Assembly (NCBI RefSeq): GCF_016806835.2
Contig: NZ_CP086111.1
Coordinates: 5,511,471 to 5,575,470 of the forward strand
Origin: Skermanella rosea
Lineage (GTDB): Bacteria > Pseudomonadota > Alphaproteobacteria > Azospirillales > Azospirillaceae
DNA: 64,000 nt
Reading direction: 5' to 3'
Part shown: piece by piece, positions 24,540 to 33,289 of the stretch
Numbering within the stretch: the stretch's first letter is position 1
How the letters are laid out: each line of letters begins with the position of its first letter
Program-made: the position numbers and the translations under genes
Notes under the pieces: model-generated
The model's input: only the letters and a program-made list of their open reading frames with translations
The model's database searches: none
What the model was told of the DNA's origin: nothing

Positions 24540-26777
24540 ATGAAGCCGTTCTGGACGATCCAGGCAAAGGAGCCGCGGGAAGCAGCTCCTTTGCTTGCTA
24601 AGATGGGTGTCTCGTTCATTCCACTGGGACACAACAAAAAGCCCCTGGGTCCTTGGAAGGAATACCAGAGCCGGCCGCCGAGCGTCGCCGAGGCTCTGAC
24701 CTGGGCAAAAAACCTGAGGCACATGCAGATCGGTCTGGTCACCGGCCGGGTCAACAACATCTCCGTCGTCGATTTCGATCATCCGCAGGCCGAACAGTGG
24801 TGGCTCGACCAGGGCTACCCACTGAGCGAGATCCAGCAACAGACCAGACGCGGCCGGCATCAGATATTCCGTTTTTCCGAAAATACCCGGACCGGCAAGG
24901 GTTTTGGCCCACCGTTCGAGGCCATCGATGAGGAGGGCGAGGTCACTGTCGCCGGCCGGCTCGACATCCGCTCCGAGGGCGGCTACATCGTGTGGGCGCC
25001 GTCGCACATCAACGGCCACACTTATAAGGTGATCACGCCGGATGATCTGCCGGAGGATTTCCAGCCGCGCGCGCTTGACTTCCTGCTAAAGGGGTTTTTC
25101 CAGACGATTGCTCCGGAGCGGGCCCCGCCGCCTCAGGCCAGCCAAAACACGGCGCCGCGCCAAGCCCATGCCCCCGGCGAGGTCGTCGAGGATGGTCTCG
25201 GCCGCGCCACGGAGGGCAGGGAGACCCGCCTGCGTGAGATCGTGCTCAGCCATTTCCGAAATTTTGTCGATCAGCACGGCCGCGCGCCGCTGTCCAACGA
25301 AGAGGTCGGGCAGGTCGCCGCCGATGTATGGGACGAGTTCCAGCTGCGCATGAAGCCGCGGCCGGGCGATGGCAACAAGTACACACTTGACGGTGTCCGG
25401 CGGAAAATCCTCAGCACCCGGAAACGCTATGAATCCGGTGATTTGAAGTTCAGCCGCGACAAACAGGAAGCGCTGGCGGATCCGGCCCAGGCCCTGCTGG
25501 CCCTGGCCAATACCGTCCAGCAGCAGCCCTTCATTGCTTTCGATCCCGAAGCCGGCGACGACGGTGACGATGGCTGGACCGGCTCCGGCGCGCCTGCCCA
25601 GCGGACGGCGACAGTGGCGCTGACGGCAAATTGGTTCGATCCATCCTACATCATTCCGCGACGTAGCTGGCTGATCAAAAATCTTGCCGCCAGGAAATAC
25701 CTGACATTCATCCTGGCGCCTCCCGGCGTCGGAAAAACCACGATTAGCGCCGATCTGCTGGTGACCTACGTTTCCGGCGCCGAGGAGTGGTGTGGCTACG
25801 AGATCACGGCAACGCCCGAAGGCCGCAAGGCGTGGTTGTATAATGGCGAGGATGAAAAGGACGAGTTGTATCGTCGTGTCACCGCAGCCGCGCAAGCGCG
25901 CAAGGTCAAACCGGAATATCTGGCCGGCCGGCTCGCGGTGGACAGCGGCGCCGATCGGCCGATCAAGATCGCCAATCTCGCCCAGGACAGCAAGGTCCGC
26001 AAGCTGGTCAAGACCGGCGACGTCGAGGCCCTGGTCAAGATCATTACCGATCTTGGCATCGATCTGGCAGTTTTCGATCCGCTCCAGGAGGCTCATGAAG
26101 CCAACGAAAATGACAACCTGGAAATGAAGTTTGTTGCAGCAACATTCCGTGAGGTTGCTCAGAAATCGGACTGCGCCATCGTAATCATTCATCATACGCG
26201 CAAGATGAATGACGATGAAGGTGCCGGCAACTTCGATATTGGTCGCGGCGCATCGGCAATATCCGGCGTCGCCCGCTTTATTCTGACCTTGCTCAATGTC
26301 GCTCCCGATGCCGCCGCCATGGTCGGCATTCCTCTGGCAGAACAGCATAAATTCGTCAGACTCGATGAGGCCAAGTCAAATTTGTCAATGGTGACCAAGG
26401 ATACCAGATGGTTCAAGCGCATCGGCATCGATATCGGCAATGGCGCCGACGGCGGCCTGCCGGATGAAGTCGGCTATCTGGAACAGTGGCACCCGCGGCC
26501 GGTCGGCGGCGAGCTGACGCCGGAGATCGTCACGCAAATGCTCGACGAGGTCCAAGCGGCGGCCCGGGAAAACGATCCCTACAGCGCACACCCGCAGGCA
26601 AAACGGAACATCATTGGCATGATGGTCTACCTGTCCAATGACCTGCTCGACAGCAAGCGGGCCAAGCTTTTGTTCCAGAAGTGGATCAAGGAAAAGGTCC
26701 TGCTTTCCGGCGAATCCTACTCGGCATCGAGGAAGTGCCGGGTGCCGGCGATCCTGGTTGGAAAACGCCCCGAGTAG
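24540..26777 (+). CDS. primase-polymerase / RepA-type helicase fusion (replication protein)
   Basis: This encodes 745 residues. The N-terminal about 200 residues are a bifunctional primase-polymerase domain: IPLGHNKKPLGPWKEYQ, then SVVDFDHPQ with the acidic pair, TRRGRHQIFRF, and GGYIVWAPS. A linker of about 170 residues follows. The C-terminal part is a RecA-like ATPase: Walker A APPGVGKTTIS, then DLAVFDPLQEAHE and IVIIHHTRKMNDDE as in RepA-type hexameric helicases, with GRGASAISGVARF. Such fusions start replication of plasmids, phages or integrative elements. A terminator overlaps the stop codon. Confidence 0.88.
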   Translation: MKPFWTIQAKEPREAAPLLAKMGVSFIPLGHNKKPLGPWKEYQSRPPSVAEALTWAKNLRHMQIGLVTGRVNNISVVDFDHPQAEQWWLDQGYPLSEIQQQTRRGRHQIFRFSENTRTGKGFGPPFEAIDEEGEVTVAGRLDIRSEGGYIVWAPSHINGHTYKVITPDDLPEDFQPRALDFLLKGFFQTIAPERAPPPQASQNTAPRQAHAPGEVVEDGLGRATEGRETRLREIVLSHFRNFVDQHGRAPLSNEEVGQVAADVWDEFQLRMKPRPGDGNKYTLDGVRRKILSTRKRYESGDLKFSRDKQEALADPAQALLALANTVQQQPFIAFDPEAGDDGDDGWTGSGAPAQRTATVALTANWFDPSYIIPRRSWLIKNLAARKYLTFILAPPGVGKTTISADLLVTYVSGAEEWCGYEITATPEGRKAWLYNGEDEKDELYRRVTAAAQARKVKPEYLAGRLAVDSGADRPIKIANLAQDSKVRKLVKTGDVEALVKIITDLGIDLAVFDPLQEAHEANENDNLEMKFVAATFREVAQKSDCAIVIIHHTRKMNDDEGAGNFDIGRGASAISGVARFILTLLNVAPDAAAMVGIPLAEQHKFVRLDEAKSNLSMVTKDTRWFKRIGIDIGNGADGGLPDEVGYLEQWHPRPVGGELTPEIVTQMLDEVQAAARENDPYSAHPQAKRNIIGMMVYLSNDLLDSKRAKLLFQKWIKEKVLLSGESYSASRKCRVPAILVGKRPE

Positions 26778-26786
26778 GGGCGTTTT
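26762..26786 (+). terminator. intrinsic terminator of the primase-helicase operon
   Basis: AAAACGCCCC (26762-26771) pairs with GGGGCGTTTT (26777-26786) around GAGTA, and the right arm runs directly into a T-run. The TAG stop codon of the primase-helicase gene lies in the loop (26775-26777). It is a textbook Rho-independent terminator placed unusually tightly against the gene end. Confidence 0.85.
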
Positions 26787-26797
26787 TCATGTCTGCC

Positions 26798-26831
26798 AGG
26801 CGCGGGTCTAGGCGCGGGTCAGGCGCGGACC
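26798..26831. repeat. three tandem 11-12-base repeats, iteron-like
   Basis: AGGCGCGGGTCT (26798-26809), AGGCGCGGGTC (26810-26820) and AGGCGCGGACC (26821-26831) stand head to tail. They are followed by GCGCGGCCCGCGGGT and then an AT-rich stretch (GGATATATAGTAAACTATAAG, about 26847-26867). Short GC-rich direct repeats next to an AT-rich segment, beside a replication gene, resemble a plasmid origin. The remaining gap to about 27258 shows no gene. Confidence 0.5.
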
Positions 26832-27357
26832 GCGCGGCCCGCGGGTAGGATATATAGTAAACTATAAGCACCGTACGCAGGCCTTTAGGGCCCCGCGCCC
26901 CGTGCACTGGTCGGGGTTGGCAGTGGACGGTGCGGCAGCCAGGGATCGAGGCGGGACAAGCCCGCCACTGGCAGATACAAAAGACGACACCGCCTGTTCC
27001 AGCCATTCCATCAAGCGGAACAACCTCAGCGGACCCAATCCGGAAAAACCGATGCCTGTATAACAGGGAATCCGCCACAAAACGGGCACTCTATATATGT
27101 ATGTGCAGGGGTAGCCGCGGAGCCGCCGACAATACCCTCAGAAAAGCCATTTAAAACGATCGGTGATTCCGACCCTGGGATCTCGCCGGGAGCGATCTCA
27201 CTACAATAGAGTCTCATCACATCGCACGCGATGATATGGTGCGATCGAATCCGGCTAAAGCGGGGCGAGGCGGGACATTTCCTGGATCAGGGCGAGCCTG
27301 CTGGACGTCCGTGCGTCTGAGGAGTTCGAAGCCGACCGGCTTCGGGGTGCCGTTCGC

Positions 27358-28050
27358 GTGCCAATCGAAATGTGGGAGGAGAAGGCGAAGATGCCCGGAT
27401 CCGAGCTGGGCGACCCTACCTTTTGGGAGGCCGCCATCGGGGCACTAGGTATCGACGGCGGGCGTCCGGTCGTGATCTACGACGACGGGCGGATGACCGA
27501 GGCAGCTCGGGTATGGTTCATCCTTCAGCATTTCGGTATCCATGCCGCCGTGCTCAACGGCGGGTGGCCGGCGCTCGATACCGTGGCAGGATTTGATATC
27601 GAGGTCGGCCCCGCAGCCCAGCAGGTCCCTGTCAACTTCCAGGCGCGTCCCGGTTCGGGGCCGGTCGGCCTTGCCGACCGAGCGACCGTCCGAGCCGAAC
27701 TCGGCACCTCGACACAGGTCTTTGACGCACGGACTGCGGCGGAGTATGCAGGCACGGATTACAGGAAGAACGCCCGAGGCGGCCACCTGCCCGGGGCGAG
27801 GCACTTCGCGCATGCCGACCTGCTGGACCCTTCCGGTCGTCTCCGAACCTCCGGCGAACTGCGAGCCGTGCTGGAGGCGGCTGGCTTCTCGCCGAGAGCG
27901 CCGATCGTCACCCACTGCGACGGAGGTGGACGGGCAGCTCTCGCCGCCATCGCGGCGCTGCGAGCGGGAATGCCGGACGTCCGGGTCTATTATCTCAGCT
28001 TCGCCGACTGGGCACGTGACGAAATCTGCCCGATCGAGCGCCCGTTTTAG
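27358..28050 (+). CDS. sulfurtransferase (two rhodanese domains), 5'-truncated
   Basis: The family frame begins upstream, at 27259, right after a stop codon. SLLDVRASEEFEADRLRGAV there is the genuine start of rhodanese domain 1, but no ATG, GTG or TTG precedes it. GTG 27358 (VPIEMWEEK) is the first usable start and would omit a core strand. Domain 2 ends with the active-site loop THCDGGGRA, whose Cys would carry the persulfide from thiosulfate or mercaptopyruvate. The gene probably lost its 5' end at the junction with the replication element and may be a pseudogene. Confidence 0.6.
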   Translation: MPIEMWEEKAKMPGSELGDPTFWEAAIGALGIDGGRPVVIYDDGRMTEAARVWFILQHFGIHAAVLNGGWPALDTVAGFDIEVGPAAQQVPVNFQARPGSGPVGLADRATVRAELGTSTQVFDARTAAEYAGTDYRKNARGGHLPGARHFAHADLLDPSGRLRTSGELRAVLEAAGFSPRAPIVTHCDGGGRAALAAIAALRAGMPDVRVYYLSFADWARDEICPIERPF

Positions 28051-28184
28051 TTCCCTTTGCCTCGGCGGGAGGTGCTATTTGGCGGGAATAGTCTCGACAG
28101 TCTTGGTGAGGAGGTGCTCCCGGAATTTTTACCTCCAAACAACGAATCCAACAGCAAAGTCATATTTATCACAAATGATATTGA

Positions 28185-28446
28185 ATGGTAGAAAACCTAG
28201 TCCGAGTTGCCGGGCGGCATGGATGGCAATAAGGCCCGCATCGACAAGGGCGAACGTGGCTAGGAGCTTCTGCTCACCAAGGTTGAAACGCCCCTGCAGA
28301 CTTCTTAGCACATGTGCAGCGGCGACTCCGTCGCACGAGCGCTCCGCGATCAGCCGGCTCTCAAAATGGGCGACGGCTCCGAAGACTTGGAAGACCAGCT
28401 CTTCGGCTGCCGATGCGGTATCGAGCTGCTCCTCAATAGACTTGAA
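28185..28446 (-). pseudogene. serine-resolvase C-terminal remnant
   Basis: The minus frame reads FKSIEEQLDTASAAEELVFQ, then VFGAVAHFESRLIAERS, and later FALVDAGLIAIHAARQLGLG. SLTEQ-DT, VFGALAQFER-LI-ER and LVDAGLS-QAARQLGLG are the conserved second half of Tn3-type resolvases and invertases. The catalytic Ser domain is absent. It faces away from a second, better-kept resolvase tail starting 33 bases to the right. Confidence 0.6.
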
Positions 28447-28478
28447 TGCGAGCACCCGGAACTTAAAACAGATCGACA

Positions 28479-28682
28479 CGAACGAAGGACGGCATCGCCA
28501 CCGCCCGCGCTCGTGGTAAGCACCCGGGCCGTCAGCCTGTCGATCTGGAAAAGATCGGAGCGGCGCTGAAGCTTGTAGAGGCCGGCCTGTCTCCGACAGT
28601 CGCCACAAGACAGTTGGGACTGGAACGGTCAACCGTCTACCGCGAAGCGAAGCTGGCTGGCGCAAGGCAACCACCACCCTGA
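28479..28682 (+). pseudogene. serine-resolvase C-terminal fragment
   Basis: The frame reads RTKDGIATARARGKHPGRQP, then GAALKLVEAGLSPTVATRQL and GLERSTVYRE before the stop at 28682. This is the DNA-binding tail (helix-turn-helix of the Hin type) of a Tn3-family resolvase. The catalytic part is missing. The fragment stands head to head with the remnant at 28185-28446. The following 200 bases contain no gene. Confidence 0.6.
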
Positions 28683-28883
28683 CAGCCCTTGAAATGGTCG
28701 GAAGTTCGTGACAGTTCCCGAAAGGTTCGACCTTAGCGTTGTTTATCTAACAACCGGCGCGCTGCCCTCCAAATGGGCGATATCAGGATATGTTGTTCAT
28801 GACGGTGTTTTCCCCTTACCACACAGATCCAGCGGGCGGCACGGCTGAAGCGCAAAGGCATGGCCGATACGTAGATCCCGGTA

Positions 28884-30593
28884 TCAGGCCACAAGATCCC
28901 CCTCAACCGCCTCATCTTCGTAAAGCGTCTCAGGCAGATCAAGCCGTGCCCTCTGCTCCGCAAGCCAAGCCTGTCTTGCAACTGGGTCGGAGGCGAGGCG
29001 CTGTTCGAGAGCCAGAGTCTCCCGATAGTGGCGTGCTTCCGCCGCCAAGGTCCAGTGGATTGTTCCAACATTCTGCTCCTCAACAACTTTTCGTAGATCG
29101 TCGAGGGAAACGCGGAAAAATTCCTTCCGGAGATTGACTTTGTTCACCTGCTGCAAGAAAAAGCGCTTCTGGAGATCGCGCTCCAGAGCTGGAGCGTTCT
29201 CGGAAAAGATCATGGCGTGGACGTCGAATTCGAAGGGTACGCTGGCATCACCGAGTTCGCGAACACGATCGAACGGCTCAAGACGTCTTGTCATCCCTAT
29301 TTTGAAGATGTCTTCGCCAAATGATCCCACGTTCGATATCACGTAGACGTGGCCGGCCCTAGTCTGCTGGGCCATCGACAGGGCACGCTGGTTTTTGACT
29401 TCCGCCTCTGTCAACCTCTGCTCCATCTCGCGTAACTGCATCTCGTATTTCTGCTTCTGCTCCTGCCCGGCCACTTCATACGCCCCGCGCACCTTTTCCA
29501 TTGCCTTCTTGAGAGCGTCCTCCTCTTTGGCCGCATCTCGCAGGGCGCGCTCGAACTCGCGCTGTGCCCGTTGCTCTTCTCGGATCTGGTCTTTGATGCG
29601 CTTTTGCTCAGCCATGTCGGCCAGCTTCATCTCCTGCAGTACCGTGCCCAGACGCAGCTCTTCGAGTCTCAGTTCCAGGTACCCGGCTTCAACCTGAGCT
29701 GACCGGAAAGCCTGACCGTTGAGGTTGACCAGCGCGAAGGCATCGAGGATCTCCTGGCGGAGCTTGCCGTAGTTGTCATGGCGAAGTCTGGAAAGAGCGG
29801 TCTCTACCTTGCCGTTGAAGGCATCGGCAACGAAGCGAATGGCCGTCTCGCGCCGATTGGCTTCGACATAGTCGCAAGTCGCGGCCCGGCCATCCCTCAT
29901 CATGCGCTTCACCTGCTCCTTGACCAGCTTGTAATCCCGGCTGGCCAGGGAAAAATCATAGTCGTCCGCAAGTTTGTCCAGCAGGGTCACGCCGGGGATC
30001 AGGTACTCGTCCCCATAGCCTTCGATCCGGTTCTTGAGCGCCTTTACCACACCATCCAGCCTCTCGGCTTCACGTATCGCCCTGAGGGCCTGACCTGCGG
30101 TTTCCTCTGCCTTTCGCTCGGCGCTGGTGATCATATTGACAGCTTGGCGACGCGCTGTTTCCAGCAGTTTATCGGCATAGGTTCTGGCCCTGGTCTCCAC
30201 GTCCGCTGCCTGGCTTTTGCCCGCGGCGAGAGTTTCAGCGCGCTCGGCTTTGGCGCCTTCGACGATCCTGCTCGCCTGGATCCGTGCGACATCCATTATG
30301 GCCTTCGCCTGCTCACGCGCGACTGAGACTGCTTCCTGAGCTTCCTGGAGCTGACTTTCAAGTTCCCGCCTCATCCGGGACTCAGCAGTATGTGCGGCGT
30401 CCATGATACGTTTGGCCTCGCCTTCGGCCTCGGCGACCCTGGCGTAGGGCAGGAGGCGGTCGTTCTCTGACCGCAGGCTGGCTGTCATCTCCTTCTGTCG
30501 GCGAAGCCTACGGATTTGGACCAAAAGAGAAATGACGGCGACAAGTGCGACCACGCCAGCCGAAAACGCAATAATATGAAGATAATTTTCCAA
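28884..30593 (-). CDS. membrane-anchored coiled-coil GIY-YIG nuclease (DUF4041 family)
   Basis: This encodes 569 residues. One N-terminal membrane helix (HIIAFSAGVVALVAVISLLV, residues 5-25) leads into a long charged coiled coil (about 30-190). A DUF4041 core (about 195-300) includes LLDKLADDYDF and REILDAFALVN. A second coiled coil follows (about 320-410). The C-terminal domain is T5orf172/GIY-YIG: GHVYVISNVGSFGEDIFKIG with M-TRR and FDVHAMIFSENA. The VYVI and FKIGMTRR pieces supply the Tyr and Arg of the nuclease. It is isolated on its strand, beside resolvase relics and a hipBA module. A defence function is inference. Confidence 0.85.
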   Translation of the reverse strand: MENYLHIIAFSAGVVALVAVISLLVQIRRLRRQKEMTASLRSENDRLLPYARVAEAEGEAKRIMDAAHTAESRMRRELESQLQEAQEAVSVAREQAKAIMDVARIQASRIVEGAKAERAETLAAGKSQAADVETRARTYADKLLETARRQAVNMITSAERKAEETAGQALRAIREAERLDGVVKALKNRIEGYGDEYLIPGVTLLDKLADDYDFSLASRDYKLVKEQVKRMMRDGRAATCDYVEANRRETAIRFVADAFNGKVETALSRLRHDNYGKLRQEILDAFALVNLNGQAFRSAQVEAGYLELRLEELRLGTVLQEMKLADMAEQKRIKDQIREEQRAQREFERALRDAAKEEDALKKAMEKVRGAYEVAGQEQKQKYEMQLREMEQRLTEAEVKNQRALSMAQQTRAGHVYVISNVGSFGEDIFKIGMTRRLEPFDRVRELGDASVPFEFDVHAMIFSENAPALERDLQKRFFLQQVNKVNLRKEFFRVSLDDLRKVVEEQNVGTIHWTLAAEARHYRETLALEQRLASDPVARQAWLAEQRARLDLPETLYEDEAVEGDLVA

Positions 30594-31108
30594 AATTACC
30601 TGCGAGATCCGATCACATCATGGTTCAACCATGACACATCCCAACTAATTCGACAATGAATTGTACTCTTTTCGGTCGCCTGGTGAACGTGAGGCAGAAG
30701 TATACTTGTGTCCACTGGATTTATTTTTCGCATTTTATTCGCATGCCATAGGATGCAGTCTGTCCTGGCATGTGTTTGATTGATCCAAAGACCTCGATGC
30801 GCCAATCGGCCACATACCGGAGTAATCAGCGATATCAAGGTCGTGCCCGTACCAAACGCACGAGGCCGGCGCTGGGTGATCGACAGCTGGTCAGCGTGAG
30901 TCGCTATGATGTCAACTTTCTGTTGCGAGCTTCCATGACCAACGCATCCGGTCAGGGACCAGCGCGGCCCGTCAGAAGCCCGAGTTGGACCCTAAAACGC
31001 TTGCAATCCGATTGCTTCTGCGCAATTCGATAGCGCACCCTGTTGCTGTACCTAGTACACTGACGCAGACAAAAGATTCAGAGAGCAACATGCAAGGCCA
31101 TGAGCAGA
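30594..31108. other. gene-free stretch between two accessory genes
   Basis: These 515 bases hold no frame with a credible start and ribosome site. One half of an inverted pair, CTAGTACACTGA, lies at 31052-31063. Its reverse complement is at 31147-31158, inside the 3' end of the next minus-strand gene. Composition is mixed and no promoter could be assigned confidently. Confidence 0.4.
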
Positions 31109-31405
31109 CTACATTTTTGCCGTTCTCGGTGCATCTCTTGTATGCATCAGTGTACTAGCGATCATATCTGGGACCTCAGGATAAAGATTGCCGATCGGCC
31201 GGCGCTCTTCGGTCAACGTGTGCAGCATCCTTCCGTCCGAGCGGTACTTGTCAATATGGACGAGCCATTCGCATAGGTCGGGGTATGTGTAACACATCCT
31301 ACCTTTCTGCCTCGGCGTGAACTCGGTGGCGAGGATCATATCCTGGTAGTCTTCGGGATAGTGGGCAAACTCCCGTGTGTGGTTCCGCCGTGGTCTTCTC
31401 GTCAT
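31109..31405 (-). CDS. hypothetical protein, 98 aa
   Basis: I start at ATG 31405 because AGGAGA stands 5 bases upstream. An in-frame ATG at 31456 lacks one. The product is basic at the start (MTRRPRRNHTREF) and has PEDYQDMILATEFTPRQKG and CYTYPDLCEWLVHIDKY. It contains no known motif. It sits upstream of, and divergent from, hipBA. The gene may be part of the same accessory block. Confidence 0.5.
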   Translation of the reverse strand: MTRRPRRNHTREFAHYPEDYQDMILATEFTPRQKGRMCYTYPDLCEWLVHIDKYRSDGRMLHTLTEERRPIGNLYPEVPDMIASTLMHTRDAPRTAKM

Positions 31406-31534
31406 GGTCTCTCCTGTGCGGCACGCATACTGGCCGCTTTCAGGCAGAAACTCCACTTATCCCGCTGTCCAGATTTCCTGAGCCAGTTCTGTGGGGCAAG
31501 CGTGCCTTTTGACGGCGACTGGTTGGAGGGGTGA

Positions 31535-31651
31535 TTTTACCGATCGGGAAATATGGACCAAAACAGCGCTTCAGGTTGATCAATTTTACCGGGCGGTAAA
31601 ATTAACTTGCAGCGCGGCCCGCTGAGGTTATATTTTTACCGAGCGGTAAAA
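31535..31651. promoter_or_regulatory. three evenly spaced operators upstream of hipB
   Basis: TTTTACC-N4-GGTAAAA occurs at 31584-31601 and 31634-31651, with a half-degenerate copy (TTTTACCGATCGGGAAAT) at 31535-31552. The start points are 49 and 50 bases apart, close to five helical turns, so all sites face the same side. The last one ends 13 bases before the hipB start and must cover its promoter. HipB proteins bind such palindromes cooperatively to repress their own operon. Confidence 0.8.
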
Positions 31652-31664
31652 TCGGCAGGGCGAA

Positions 31665-31940
31665 ATGTTTGATCATCTTATCACGGATGCGGGAGCGCTC
31701 GGAAAGGTAATCCGCGAACGGCGGCGCGCACTCGGGATGAGACAGGCTGATCTGGCGATGGTCGCCGGAGTTGGTGTGCGCTTCATTGTCGATGCCGAGA
31801 ACGGCAAGTCCACCTGTCAGATAGGCCTCCTGCTGAAGCTGCTGCGCGAACTTGGCATCGACCTGGCAGCCTCAGTTCCGTCCGCCACGGAGACGCACCT
31901 GCCGTCCGGCGGCATCGAGATAGAAGGGTATGAGTTGTGA
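31665..31940 (+). CDS. hipB: HipB-type antitoxin (Xre helix-turn-helix)
   Basis: This encodes 91 residues. The Xre domain covers about 10-65: LGKVIRERRRALGMRQADLA, then VGVRFIVDAENGKSTCQIG. The tail (ATETHLPSGGIEIEGYEL) would contact the toxin. It binds the three palindromes upstream and neutralises HipA. The stop overlaps the GTG start of hipA (GTGA), giving translational coupling and a fixed ratio of the two proteins. Confidence 0.9.
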   Translation: MFDHLITDAGALGKVIRERRRALGMRQADLAMVAGVGVRFIVDAENGKSTCQIGLLLKLLRELGIDLAASVPSATETHLPSGGIEIEGYEL

Positions 31941-33289
31941 GAAGTCCAGTCCCCGGCGACACGCTGGATGTCCGTTATTCTGAATATACCGTTGGACATC
32001 TCGTGCGCCGGTCGGAGAGCGTTCTGGATCTGGAATTCCGCTATTCTGAAGCTTGGCTGGGTCTGAAGGGGGCCTTCCCCGTTTCCCTATCCATGCCGCT
32101 CGACACCCAGGCCTACGGGGCACAGCAGGCATATCCCTGGTTCATGAATCTTCTGCCGGAAGGACGCGCCCTTCAGCTGATCGGCAACGTGCTGTCCATC
32201 GCTGAAATCGATGTCTTCGCCATGATCGAAGAAATGGGCGGCGACCTTCCGGGAGCGCTCGAAGTTCGTCGTCACAGCAGCTCGCGTCGCGGGGAGAAGC
32301 CGTCCATCAGGCCCCTGACCGAAGCCGAGCTGGCGGAGTGCATTCGCGCCCTGCCGGAACGCCCGGTTCTGGTGGGCGGGGAAGGCATCACCATGTCGCT
32401 GGCCGGAGCTCAGGACAAGCTGCCGGTCGTCGCCCTGCGGGATGGCCGCCTTGCATTGCCGCTCCATGGGATGCCGTCCACCCACATTCTGAAGCCGAGA
32501 AACGGGAAGTTCCGGGACAGCGTTCCGAATGAGGCATACTGCCTCAATCTCGCGACGGCCGCCGGGCTTGACGCCGCCCCGGTATCCCTGGGACGGGCGG
32601 AGGACATCGACTACCTTCTGGTGAAACGGTACGATCGCCGGATCAAAGGCAAAACCATCACCCGAATCCACCAGGAGGACCTCTGCCAAGCCACCGGCTT
32701 TCCACCATACCTGAAGTATGAGTGGAACCCTGAAATCAGGCGTCATGGGCCCAAGCTGAAAGACTGCATGGACGTGATCGGCCGCACCAAAACTGCCGGT
32801 ATGGTGAAGATGCGCTTCTTCGATGCGCTGCTGTTCAATATCCTTGCCGGCAACGTGGATGCCCATTCCAAGAATTATTCCCTGCTGCTGCGCGACCCCG
32901 GGACGGTCGAGATGGCGCAGATCTACGACGTCCTGAACGGGGACATCTATCCCCAGGTGACGAGAAACCTCGCCATGAAGATTGCCGGCAAGCAGCGCGG
33001 CGGCCATCTGTATGGCCGACACTGGGACAGGTTCGCCCAGGAAAACGGCTTGTCACCGACGCAGGTCCGACATCGGGTTGCCGCCGTTTCCAAAGCGGTG
33101 CTGGACAAGGCGCCCGAAACGGCGGAATACATGGGCAGCAGGTTCGGGAATGCCGCTGTCCACAGGGAAATCAGTGGCTATGTGGTGGATTACTGCAAGA
33201 ACATGCTGACCAACCTTATCTCCGATCCGGCTCCTGAAGCTGATGTCGATGTCGCTGATGCGCCAGTGCGATCTGGCTCAACCCCATGA
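31937..33289 (+). CDS. hipA: HipA-type serine/threonine kinase toxin
   Basis: This encodes 450 residues from a GTG that overlaps the hipB stop. The N-terminal subdomain (FPVSLSMPL, WFMNLLPEGR) is followed by the phosphorylatable loop TMSLAGAQDKLPVV. In HipA, the first Ser of that loop is autophosphorylated. The catalytic segment NILAGNVDAHSKNYSLL supplies the catalytic Asp and Asn, and IYDVLNGD gives the Mg2+-binding Asp. All key residues are present. In E. coli, HipA phosphorylates GltX and causes persistence. The target here is not known. The last 25 residues are low-complexity. Confidence 0.92.
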   Translation: MRSPVPGDTLDVRYSEYTVGHLVRRSESVLDLEFRYSEAWLGLKGAFPVSLSMPLDTQAYGAQQAYPWFMNLLPEGRALQLIGNVLSIAEIDVFAMIEEMGGDLPGALEVRRHSSSRRGEKPSIRPLTEAELAECIRALPERPVLVGGEGITMSLAGAQDKLPVVALRDGRLALPLHGMPSTHILKPRNGKFRDSVPNEAYCLNLATAAGLDAAPVSLGRAEDIDYLLVKRYDRRIKGKTITRIHQEDLCQATGFPPYLKYEWNPEIRRHGPKLKDCMDVIGRTKTAGMVKMRFFDALLFNILAGNVDAHSKNYSLLLRDPGTVEMAQIYDVLNGDIYPQVTRNLAMKIAGKQRGGHLYGRHWDRFAQENGLSPTQVRHRVAAVSKAVLDKAPETAEYMGSRFGNAAVHREISGYVVDYCKNMLTNLISDPAPEADVDVADAPVRSGSTP

